NCBI GenBank assembly: GCA_031401535.1
Contig: JANNRP010000226.1
Location: forward strand, 1 to 8,363
Length of the DNA stretch: 8,363 nt
Reading direction: 5' to 3'
Origin: JAKFWF01 sp031401535
GTDB lineage: Bacteria > Pseudomonadota > Alphaproteobacteria > Rhizobiales > Hyphomicrobiaceae
Shown here: piece after piece, positions 1-5,202 of the stretch
Layout of the letters: each line of letters begins with the position of its first letter
How positions within the stretch are numbered: the first letter of the stretch is position 1
Translations under genes and position numbers: made by a program
The notes under the pieces: model-generated
Databases searched by the model: none
The model's input: only the letters and a program-made list of their open reading frames with translations
Told to the model about the DNA's origin: nothing

Positions 1-44
1 TCGATCGTCAACTCAGAGAGCGAGTTATCGTCGAAGTCCTTCAC
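1..44 (-). CDS. 5' end of an unidentified gene (partial, runs off the window)
   Basis: On the minus strand a perfect AGGAGG (complement of 51-56) lies 6 nt before a GTG codon at 44-42. The reading frame then stays open to the window edge and begins MKDFDDNSLSELTI. The consensus ribosome site at ideal spacing is the main evidence for a real start. Only 14 residues are visible, acidic and hydrophilic, too few to assign a family. The promoter would lie in 57-380, shared with the divergent Crp/Fnr-type gene. The product is unknown. Confidence 0.5.
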   Translation of the reverse strand, partial: MKDFDDNSLSELTI

Positions 45-104
45 GGCAATCCTCCTACACGATACATTTGGACGAACCACTTGGACCACTGCCCCAGAAA
101 ATTA

Positions 105-172
105 GATGGACCTGAGCCCGCCCAACTTCTGGCAGAGGAAGCTGGGCGCGCCCTCTGGCTCAGAGGTCCATC
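105..172. repeat. Imperfect inverted repeat with nested hairpin
   Basis: The left arm GATGGACCTGAGCC (105-118) pairs with GGCTCAGAGGTCCATC (157-172), whose complement reads GATGGACCTCTGAGCC. The arms differ only by a 2-nt insertion. The right arm also forms its own hairpin, CCTCTG-GCT-CAGAGG (152-166). The structure could be a transcript stem-loop or the residue of an insertion-sequence end. No transposase is adjacent, so neither reading is established. Confidence 0.5.
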
Positions 173-261
173 AGACTGGCGATACACGGGGGTGACAGTA
201 CCAGCCGGGGCTACGCAACCCCAGTATGTTGTTACGCCTTTTCGAGGCCCCGGTGGGGCTC

Positions 262-277
262 GGTGCGGTACCGCACC
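262..277. promoter_or_regulatory. Perfect 16-bp palindrome, candidate operator
   Basis: GGTGCGGTACCGCACC is identical to its reverse complement over all 16 bases. It lies about 110 nt upstream of the Crp/Fnr-type start and is preceded by a GCCCC-GGT-GGGGC hairpin (247-259). Perfect dyads of this size are typical dimeric repressor sites, and autoregulation by the adjacent gene is one possibility. The sequence does not resemble the classical CRP (TGTGA-N6-TCACA) or FNR (TTGAT-N4-ATCAA) consensus, so the binding protein is unknown. Confidence 0.4.
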
Positions 278-388
278 AAACGGACTTTGCAGTTTACGAT
301 CGATGAGTTGTTTAATACACAAAACGAAAGCGGTAGACCATTCATCAACTGGTGAAAGGTCAGTTCCCAGCTCTTATCTGTGTGCGCC

Positions 389-1096
389 ATGCTCAACCAG
401 TCCACCGTTTGCAATCGCCTCCTCGCTCTGATGTCTCGTGACGATTTTGCCCTACTGGCATCTCATCTTGAACCTGTGGAACTGTTTCGCGACTACGTTC
501 TTGCGATCCCCAATATCCCAATCGGCGATGTGTTCTTCATCGAAAGCGGCATGGTCTCCGTTGTCGCTGAAAAGGCTGACGGTCGGAGCATCGAAGTGGG
601 CGTCTACGGCCGTGATGGGATGGGACCGAGCACAGTGCTTCTCGGCTCCGATCAAACTCCGCACCATCAATATATGCAGATCGGCGGCACCGGCTTGAAA
701 CTGCCGACGAAGACCTTTCTTGAGATCGTTGACCGGAGCCCGTCAATGCGCACCCTGTTGTTGCGGTTCGTCCACGTGTTCATGACGCAAACAGCACAGT
801 CAGCGCTCGTGAATGGAAGTTCCATCATCGAGGAGAGGCTGGCGCGATGGGTTCTAATGTGCCGGGATCGCCTCGACGACGACGAATTCCCGATCACCCA
901 TGACTTCCTGTCGATGATGCTGGGCGTCCGCCGATCGAGCGTTACCGATGCCATTCATCTACTGGAAGGTGATGGGCTGATCAAAGCTACGCGCGGAAAC
1001 ATAAAAATCCTGGATCGCGGGCGTCTCGAACGTGCTGCTGGAGCCTCTTACGGGGTGCCAGAAGCTGAATACCTGAGGTTGATTGGGACTATGTGA
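389..1096 (+). CDS. Crp/Fnr family transcriptional regulator
   Basis: The 235-aa product fits the length and layout of Crp/Fnr regulators. Residues about 17-110 form the cyclic-nucleotide-type effector barrel (IESGMVSVVAE, then VGVYGRDGMGP). Residues 115-140 are the long dimerisation helix. Residues 145-215 are a winged helix-turn-helix with IEERLARWVLM, LSMMLGVRRSSVTDAIHLL as the recognition region, and a basic wing (KATRGNIKILDR). The tail YGVPEAEYLRLIG resembles the subtype common in rhizobia and methylobacteria, from family knowledge. The cAMP phosphate-binding signature of true CRP is absent and there is no FNR-type cysteine cluster (only C8 and C158), so the effector is unknown. I chose ATG 389; an in-frame GTG at 380 would add three residues. 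Neither has a clear Shine-Dalgarno; GGTGAAAGG at 351-359 is too distant. Confidence 0.92.
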   Translation: MLNQSTVCNRLLALMSRDDFALLASHLEPVELFRDYVLAIPNIPIGDVFFIESGMVSVVAEKADGRSIEVGVYGRDGMGPSTVLLGSDQTPHHQYMQIGGTGLKLPTKTFLEIVDRSPSMRTLLLRFVHVFMTQTAQSALVNGSSIIEERLARWVLMCRDRLDDDEFPITHDFLSMMLGVRRSSVTDAIHLLEGDGLIKATRGNIKILDRGRLERAAGASYGVPEAEYLRLIGTM

Positions 1097-1208
1097 TCGT
1101 CATCAATCGGCTAAGCCGTCCCAAAAGTGGCTCGAGGACGATGCGCGCGGCGCTATTAAAGACGCATGGTCTTGCTTTCTCTGGGCGTGCAAAGCGGCAG
1201 CAATGATC

Positions 1209-1349
1209 TCAGTAGAACAAACGGCGGCCGGTTTCGTCCGACCGCCGCTGTCGTTCATGGCGCTCCTGCCTCAATCGCCTTTGTCTGACTATGAGCAATG
1301 CAAGCACCAGAACAGCACACAGCGCTAAGAGTTCAGGGATGTCAGTCAT
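1209..1349 (-). CDS. Possible 46-aa single-helix membrane protein
   Basis: This short minus-strand frame begins MTDIPELLALCAVLVLALL. Residues about 6-21 form an uninterrupted hydrophobic segment long enough to cross the membrane. Residues 22-43 are strongly basic (RQRRLRQERHERQRR), which by the positive-inside rule predicts an N-out, C-in topology. It lies 147 nt downstream of the zinc-ribbon gene on the same strand, and its last codons form the 1222-1247 hairpin, so it could be the last cistron of that operon. No clear Shine-Dalgarno precedes the ATG. Helix plus basic tail argues for a real small protein, but chance is possible. Confidence 0.4.
   Translation of the reverse strand: MTDIPELLALCAVLVLALLIVRQRRLRQERHERQRRSDETGRRLFY
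1222..1247. terminator. Strong GC hairpin, probable terminator (best on the minus strand)
   Basis: CGGCGGCCGG (1222-1231), loop TTTCGT, then CCGACCGCCG (1238-1247) gives a 10-bp stem with one mismatch. Read on the minus strand it is followed by TTTGTTCT, a modest U-rich tract, so it would end the operon running from about 2032. On the plus strand it lies 126 nt after the Crp/Fnr-type gene with a poorer tail (CTGTCGTT). It may act in both directions. Confidence 0.5.
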
Positions 1350-1496
1350 GCTAGGGTTCTATCGTTGGCCCATGTTGCAGAGCGCTCGTTCTGATGCTCA
1401 TTCAATACCACAAAGCGACTGAAATTCACGCTGCAACTGTGAACGTCGTTGCCGAACCATTGCGCCGATTGCACACGCTTGGCCGTCCACGGACGA

Positions 1497-1745
1497 TCAC
1501 TCTGGCCGACGAGCGCGAGCTGCCACTATGCCGCCCGTATACAGCTCTGGTCGTGTGTCGATCTTCTTCGACCCGCACGCGCTGCATTTCATGAACCTTC
1601 GTCCGATGCCCGGCACTGGGGTGTTTTCCGGCAACGCCAACGTGCTCGGGTCGATGTCCAACTCACGACCGCAGGTGCAACAGTATGTCCACATCAGCTT
1701 ACTGTCGCGGATCAGGTCGCCCAGCGTGACGGGTCCGTCGCTCAT
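1497..1745 (-). CDS. Small protein with two CxxC motifs, zinc-ribbon-like
   Basis: The 82-aa product has CxxC pairs at C22/C25 (with adjacent C23) and C54/C57, about 30 residues apart. This is the arrangement of a four-cysteine zinc ribbon. Between them is a Pro/Asp-rich loop (DIDPSTLALPENTPVPGIG); after the second knuckle comes CGSKKIDTRPELY. The N-terminus (TLGDLIRDSKLMW) is probably helical. I recognise it only as a conserved-hypothetical type; a nucleic-acid or protein contact through the ribbon is inference. Its ATG overlaps the stop of the upstream 96-aa gene as ATGA (1742-1745), so the two are probably translationally coupled. The ordered cysteine spacing and that overlap argue that it is real. 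Confidence 0.75.
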   Translation of the reverse strand: MSDGPVTLGDLIRDSKLMWTYCCTCGRELDIDPSTLALPENTPVPGIGRRFMKCSACGSKKIDTRPELYTGGIVAARARRPE

Positions 1746-2032
1746 TTCCGAGAATGTGCGGCTTCATAGGCAAGCGCGAGCCCTGCCAAACGCTCCAGCG
1801 CTTGGTGTTGGGGTGAGCGTTCAGGGCATCCGACCAAGTCCTGGTACTGTTCGATACTCTCTTGGCACATGCCGTCGTCAGCCTTAACGAGCGCATATTG
1901 ACGCTTGGTCTCGATACTGCCGGATGAGGGGAACCATTGGCCGCCCGCAAACTCGTAGCCAAACGCGAGCAGGGCATCGACGGTGGTTATGCGTTGACGG
2001 TCAATTGTCATCGTTACGTGCTGGCGCATCAT
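1742..2032 (-). CDS. Conserved-hypothetical small protein, first of a coupled pair
   Basis: The product is up to 96 aa, soluble and mostly helical in composition. A central part reads FAGGQWFPSSGSIETKRQYA; the C-terminal half, with ESIEQYQDLVGCPE and ALERLAGLALAYEAAH, looks like a helical hairpin. I see no catalytic motif, membrane segment or signal peptide and cannot assign a family. Start choices are ATG 2032, the next ATG codon (2029), or ATG 2011 (MTIDRQRITTVDALLAFG). The last looks better as protein but has no ribosome site; a weak purine run lies before 2032. The frame overlaps the end of the decayed SRAP frame (stop 2001-2003) and is followed by the zinc-ribbon gene through an ATGA overlap, suggesting one transcript with coupled translation. 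Confidence 0.65.
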   Translation of the reverse strand: MMRQHVTMTIDRQRITTVDALLAFGYEFAGGQWFPSSGSIETKRQYALVKADDGMCQESIEQYQDLVGCPERSPQHQALERLAGLALAYEAAHSRK

Positions 2033-2310
2033 CTATAACGTCTTTCTTCACCAGTCCTTCTTGAACAATGCGGAGCGTATCGCCCCGTATCGGTTTGACC
2101 AGCCCAGCGGCTTCGGTAGGTGCGCCGGTCAGCCACGCATCTCGCGTGACCTGTCAACAAAAGCTGAGGGGTTGATACTCGCGGTCGTGGGTTTGGTTCC
2201 GTTGTCATAAAGCTGTAGGCATCGATCTCGCTGTTTGGCCCGTTCCACGGTAGCAAGTTACCGACGAAGGCGAACGAAGGCCTTTGCTCATTGCCCTTTT
2301 CAGCGCACTA
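2001..2310 (-). pseudogene. Remnant of an SRAP-family (YedK/HMCES-like) protein, C-terminal part, frameshifted
   Basis: SRAP proteins form a covalent link to abasic sites in single-stranded DNA through a catalytic Cys2. In one minus-strand frame, from about 2307 to 2180, I read RPSFAFVGNLLPWNGP followed by EIDAYSFMTTEPN, matching the family's FAFAGLW and SFMTTEPN strands. A second frame, open from about 2150 to its stop at 2001-2003, reads TRDAWLTGAPTEAAGLVKP, then GDTLRIVQEGLVKKDVI, matching the family's C-terminal helix and final strand (WL..AP.EA.....P....LRIV). Between them the frames break more than once, with a fragment resembling TTASIN in the third frame. Upstream, a TAG near 2308-2310 closes the first frame, and no MCGR N-terminus carrying the catalytic cysteine is visible. 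The product must be non-functional. Identification rests on remembered family motifs. Confidence 0.65.
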
Positions 2311-2887
2311 ATGCCGTGTTCCAGTTTTACGGACATCTTGCGGCTCGCGACCTGGCGACACTGCAGCTAGTTGAACTCTACAAGGCCCGTGGTTTGTATA
2401 AGAGGGGTGTTCTGTGCCCAGGATGCTACTTATAGCATAAGCAGGTTAGAGTATCGCGCGATGGGGCAAGATGCTGACCGAGGTAGGCGGGGGGATTGGT
2501 CCCCGGCCAGCTTCGGTACGATATCGCTGCGACGTTTCACAACTGTTCAAAGGGCCGCTACAATTTTATAGATCACCGACTGGCCCGACACGAGAGCCTT
2601 TGTACGGTATCGGACTAACTCCCCATTCTTGGTAAATTAGCGTAACATCTTCCCGTCAGCATGGCCATGCTACCAGCTCGTCGATAGCACCTGCGGCACT
2701 ACGGTGTTCTACAGCGAGCAAACTCGATTGGGCAGGGAGCCAGAGGGCGCTTCGTTCGAGGAGCGGTGCAGCATCTCTCTGTTCGACCGTCGCAGAACGG
2801 TTGTTGTCGTGCAATCGGGCGTTGCAACCGTGTTTCATAGAAACACTGCTGGCGAGCCCTTGGTATCCAAAGCGTGGGAGGTTGGGT
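2311..2887. other. Non-coding or decayed stretch, no assignable gene
   Basis: Frames here are short, lack ribosome sites and resemble nothing I recognise. One plus-strand frame is open from about 2648 to its stop at 2914-2916 and includes STCGTTVFYSEQT and VVVVQSGVATVF. It has no ATG and no good start, so it may be gene debris. A small GGGGA-TTGG-TCCCC hairpin lies at 2491-2504. The 5' part of the SRAP gene would be expected just above 2310 but is not recognisable. Confidence 0.5.
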
Positions 2888-3235
2888 ATGCGAACATTGG
2901 GCCAAACTCCACTTAATGAGTTGGAAGAGACGGCTCTGTTCGAACTTCTCGGCGATGCCTGGTGCGCAATCTTCAAGCCCTTGCCCGGCGGGCCAGATTA
3001 CTTCATCCCCTCCGTTGAAATAGGTATGCGAGAATGTGACACTCTGCGCTTACAGTTAAGCGAGGGCTCGGTGCGTCCGTGTGAACACGGAACCGCTGCC
3101 ACCGTGGCCGAAGCAGTTAGGACATCAAGCTCGTGGCTGATGCCGATGGCAGTCGTAGTCGCCCTCACAGCGAAACTGGGTTTGGAAAGCCGACGATCTG
3201 AATTCGTGAACTGTCCGCATCGCTCTAAACGCTGA
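2888..3235 (+). CDS. Possible 115-aa protein of unknown function
   Basis: ATG 2888 is preceded by GGGAGG (2876-2881) with 6 nt spacing, a strong ribosome site. The frame is then open for 115 codons with coding-like, GC-rich third positions. The product begins MRTLGQTPLNELEETALFEL and includes WCAIFKPLPGGPDYFIPS. Residues 80-95 are moderately hydrophobic (SSWLMPMAVVVALTA), possibly one membrane helix. I do not recognise a family. It sits among decayed sequence, directly before transposase fragments, and the C-terminal end (CPHRSKR) may be a truncation or read into unrelated DNA. The ribosome site is the main support. Confidence 0.4.
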   Translation: MRTLGQTPLNELEETALFELLGDAWCAIFKPLPGGPDYFIPSVEIGMRECDTLRLQLSEGSVRPCEHGTAATVAEAVRTSSSWLMPMAVVVALTAKLGLESRRSEFVNCPHRSKR

Positions 3236-3317
3236 CCAGCGGATGTTGGCGCAGGACAGGCGCGAAGTGTCGATTGTGGCCATCGCGCATTCGAGCGGCG
3301 CCTGCCTTCCGAATAAG

Positions 3318-3360
3318 CTGCTAATCATCGATGAGTTGGGCTTCGCGCCGTTGCCATACT
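3318..3360 (+). pseudogene. Short IstB-like ATPase fragment (IS21-type helper, Walker B)
   Basis: The frame reads KLLIIDELGFAPLP, which matches the Walker B strand and following turn of IstB/DnaC-type ATPases of IS21 elements. The expected continuation (the helix after the Walker B turn, then sensor 1) is missing, and no Walker A or neighbouring IstA is present. Only this scrap is recognisable, so it is a dead remnant if the match is real. So short a match could be coincidental, though the setting of transposase debris supports it. Confidence 0.4.
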
Positions 3361-3384
3361 CGTTGCTCAGACGCTCGAAGATCC

Positions 3385-3636
3385 GCTTCGATGTGTGCTC
3401 CTCGGATCCCGAATGGCTGATCGGCACGAACGCAGGCGCGGTCAGACACGCACCTGAAGCCCTACCTCGACGAGTTCGCCTTCCGCCACAGCCGCTGCAA
3501 GACCAATGAGGTCGGCCGTATCGCCGCACGCGTGATCGACAGTCTCCTCGCCCGGCCGCCTATGACGATGCGAAACCTGGTCGACGACACGTGGCGCCGC
3601 GGATGGTTTCGCTCAAATCACGTCGCCGCAACCTGA
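3385..3636 (+). pseudogene. C-terminal remnant of an IS1595-family (ISXO2-like) transposase, frameshifted
   Basis: In one frame (about 3385-3441) I read EWLIGTNAGAV, matching the WL.GTHHGVS segment of these DDE transposases. A shift of frame near 3441 continues it as THLKPYLDEFAFRHSR, then KTNEVGRIAARVIDSLL and ARPPMTMRNLVDDT, up to TGA at 3634-3636. This resembles the family's C-terminal pattern HLQ.YLDEF.FRFNRRKT, GV.RIAARVI, PPLTMR.L. The catalytic DDE core is absent, so it is a dead fragment. It abuts an IstB-like scrap and lies between the small 2888-3235 frame and the cyclase operon, marking a site of old insertions. Assignment is from remembered motifs. Confidence 0.6.
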
Positions 3637-3655
3637 ACTAATGGTATAGGTATAG

Positions 3656-3672
3656 TGCGACGCACCGTCGCA
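3656..3672. other. Small hairpin downstream of the cyclase operon
   Basis: TGCGAC-GCACC-GTCGCA forms a 6-bp perfect stem about 30 nt beyond the stop of the minus-strand cyclase. No U-tract follows in either direction, so it is a weak terminator candidate at best. Confidence 0.25.
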
Positions 3673-3700
3673 TTCGTCGTCCTTTGCCGTTTGTAACAAT

Positions 3701-4696
3701 CTAGGCGACCAATTGTATTGAATAAGCCATTTCAGCGGCGATTACAGTATTTCTGCCTGCAGCCTTGGCGGCATACATGGCTTTGTCGGCCGCCGCCAAC
3801 GCATTTTGAAAATCAAACGATCCGGATCCCATCATTGCAACGCCAAAGCTGGCAGTGACAACAATTGGGCCTTCGCGCGTTGGCATTGTTTGAGCTGCTA
3901 TCGCCCTCCGCATTCTGTCGGCAGTCTCTAGTCCATAATTCAATGTGGCTCCTGGCAAAATGAGGGCGAACTCCTCACCACCGACCCGAGCTATGATGTC
4001 TTGTGGGCGCACGCTATCGCGGCAAATCTTGACTGTATTTTGCAGAACGCGATCGCCAGCAGCGTGACCATGAGTATCATTAACTTTCTTAAAGTGGTCG
4101 ATGTCCATCATGACAACGCAGACGGAACCATCCGATTTCGCTCGCAAATTATTAATCGCCAGATCGAGACCGCGCTTAGCCAGAACCCCGGTTAGTGGAT
4201 CAAGAAAAGCAAGCTTTCTCAACTCAAGCTCGTCTATGACCAGTCGACCCAGATCCTGCAAAAGCCTCACTTGCTCAGGGGAGGGATCGCGTGGCGTTGT
4301 ATCCATAGCACACAGAGCACCGATGTTGTGACCTGCAGGCGTATTCAATGGTGTGCCGATGTAAAAACGGATATAAGGTTCTCCCTGGACCAACGGGCTG
4401 GTGGCGAACCGCAGATCGTTAAGCGCGTCGCGCACGATCAACGGTTCATTCGACTCAATCGTGTGAGTACAGAATGATACACCGCGCGCGGTCTCGCAAG
4501 CACCAACTCCGATCCTTGATTTAAACCATTGGCGGTCGGCAGCTACCAATGACACCACGGCCATCGGTGTCTGAAGTGTCATTTTTGCCAAACGCGTAAT
4601 CCGGTCGAAAGATTCTTCCGGTGGCGTATCGAGGATGGCATAATCGTGGAGATCACGGAGACGGAGCTTCTCCCGCTCACTAATGAAATCGCTCAT
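3701..4696 (-). CDS. GAF-GGDEF diguanylate cyclase
   Basis: The 331-aa protein should make cyclic di-GMP from two GTP in the cytoplasm; it has no signal peptide or membrane helix. Residues about 25-160 are a GAF sensor of the type often paired with GGDEF (GVSFCTHTI, IVRDALNDLRFATSPLV, IRFYIGTPL, IGALCAMD). Residues about 163-325 are the GGDEF domain, beginning AFLDPLTG. The active motif is GGEEF at 239-243. Metal and guanine ligands by comparison with PleD are D198, N206 and D215 (MMDIDHFKKVNDTHGHAAGD). The inhibitory I-site is R230-x-x-D233 (RPQD), correctly spaced before GGEEF, so product feedback inhibition is expected. The GAF ligand is unknown. Its ATG overlaps the stop of the preceding small gene by four bases (4693-4696), so translation is probably coupled. 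Confidence 0.93.
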   Translation of the reverse strand: MSDFISEREKLRLRDLHDYAILDTPPEESFDRITRLAKMTLQTPMAVVSLVAADRQWFKSRIGVGACETARGVSFCTHTIESNEPLIVRDALNDLRFATSPLVQGEPYIRFYIGTPLNTPAGHNIGALCAMDTTPRDPSPEQVRLLQDLGRLVIDELELRKLAFLDPLTGVLAKRGLDLAINNLRAKSDGSVCVVMMDIDHFKKVNDTHGHAAGDRVLQNTVKICRDSVRPQDIIARVGGEEFALILPGATLNYGLETADRMRRAIAAQTMPTREGPIVVTASFGVAMMGSGSFDFQNALAAADKAMYAAKAAGRNTVIAAEMAYSIQLVA

Positions 4697-4926
4697 TGCA
4701 CGGCGCCTTTCATCATTTCGCTGATTGTTCGTAGCAATTCGCGTTCGTATTCTTCGAAAACTTCGAGCACATTGCGATCAATTTCACGATCGTCCATGCC
4801 AAGCCCGCGCAATGTCTGTGCGAGCAACTCCAGGTTCTCGTAGTGCCGCTTCAGGCTGACCTGAAGCACAGGCATCAAGTTAACAGTCGCTAGTCTATCT
4901 TTTACCAGCAATAAGGTGTTGCTCAC
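4693..4926 (-). CDS. Small helical protein coupled to the diguanylate cyclase
   Basis: I place the start at GTG 4926-4924, because a GGGAG Shine-Dalgarno (complement of 4935-4939) precedes it by 8 nt. An in-frame ATG at 4953 would add nine residues but has no ribosome site. The 77-aa product is soluble, charged and almost wholly helical (LLLVKDRLATVNLMPVLQ, LKRHYENLELLAQTLRGLGM, EVFEEYERELLRTI), with heptad-like hydrophobic spacing suggesting a helical hairpin or coiled coil. I recognise no family and no catalytic residues. The ATGA overlap with the cyclase start implies coupled translation and roughly stoichiometric expression. A regulator or partner of the GAF-GGDEF protein is a reasonable inference but unproven. 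Confidence 0.75.
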   Translation of the reverse strand: MSNTLLLVKDRLATVNLMPVLQVSLKRHYENLELLAQTLRGLGMDDREIDRNVLEVFEEYERELLRTISEMMKGAVQ

Positions 4927-5202
4927 GCTCGAACTCCCACGTCGATTCAACATATTTCTATTGTCAAATATACTTAAACATCGTTAAAAACTTGGGTAGA
5001 GCGGCTGCTAAATTTGTGATGATTGGTGGTTCTTTCCAAGCATAGGTTGCTCCGGGCGTTAAGTAGTCAACGATGCAAAATAATCAGAATGAGTAGGTCT
5101 TTATCGACCAAAAAAGTCGGTGTTCTAAAACAAGACTTGGTTAATATTTGTAGGTTAACGTTGTTCAATGATTTGAAGATTGCCCTAAGGTCGAGATACA
5201 AC
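4927..5202. promoter_or_regulatory. AT-rich divergent intergenic region of the c-di-GMP locus
   Basis: This region separates the divergent cyclase operon and the GGDEF-EAL gene and is clearly more AT-rich than either. It must carry both promoters. The minus-strand read contains AT-rich -10-like stretches (TATATT near 4965), but I cannot support a full promoter on either strand. The GGDEF-EAL frame stays open back to about 5023, so some of this stretch could be coding if an upstream start is used. Confidence 0.45.

Larger units (their letters stand above)
45..388. other. Divergent intergenic region rich in inverted repeats
   Basis: This stretch separates the partial minus-strand gene from the Crp/Fnr-type gene. 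Open frames exist on both strands but lack ribosome sites and resemble no protein I know. It contains an imperfect inverted repeat (105-118 with 157-172), a nested hairpin (152-166), a GCCCC/GGGGC hairpin (247-259) and a perfect 16-bp palindrome (262-277). Promoters for both flanking genes should lie here, but I see no convincing -35/-10 pair. Confidence 0.5.

Noticed and set aside
81..431. Open plus-strand frame of 116 codons and overlapping minus-strand frame (41-322)
   Set aside because: No ribosome sites, no recognisable motifs, and the region is full of inverted repeats; they look like chance frames in an intergenic region.
1083..1328. Plus-strand 81-codon frame overlapping the end of the Crp/Fnr-type gene
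   Set aside because: No ribosome site, unremarkable sequence, and it reads through the 1222-1247 hairpin.
1449..1887. Plus-strand frames opposite the zinc-ribbon and 96-aa genes
   Set aside because: They are antisense shadows; the minus strand has ordered CxxC motifs and an ATGA overlap, which the plus strand lacks.
2491..2504. GGGGA-TTGG-TCCCC hairpin as a terminator
   Set aside because: The stem is only 5 bp, no U-tract follows on either strand, and no clear gene ends nearby.
2656..2976. Minus-strand frame of 106 codons
   Set aside because: Low-complexity Ser/Arg/Ala composition, no ribosome site, and it overlaps the better supported plus-strand frame starting at 2888.
3125..3529. Minus-strand frame of 134 codons
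   Set aside because: It runs antisense to the IstB-like and IS1595-like remnants, has no ribosome site and no recognisable protein features.
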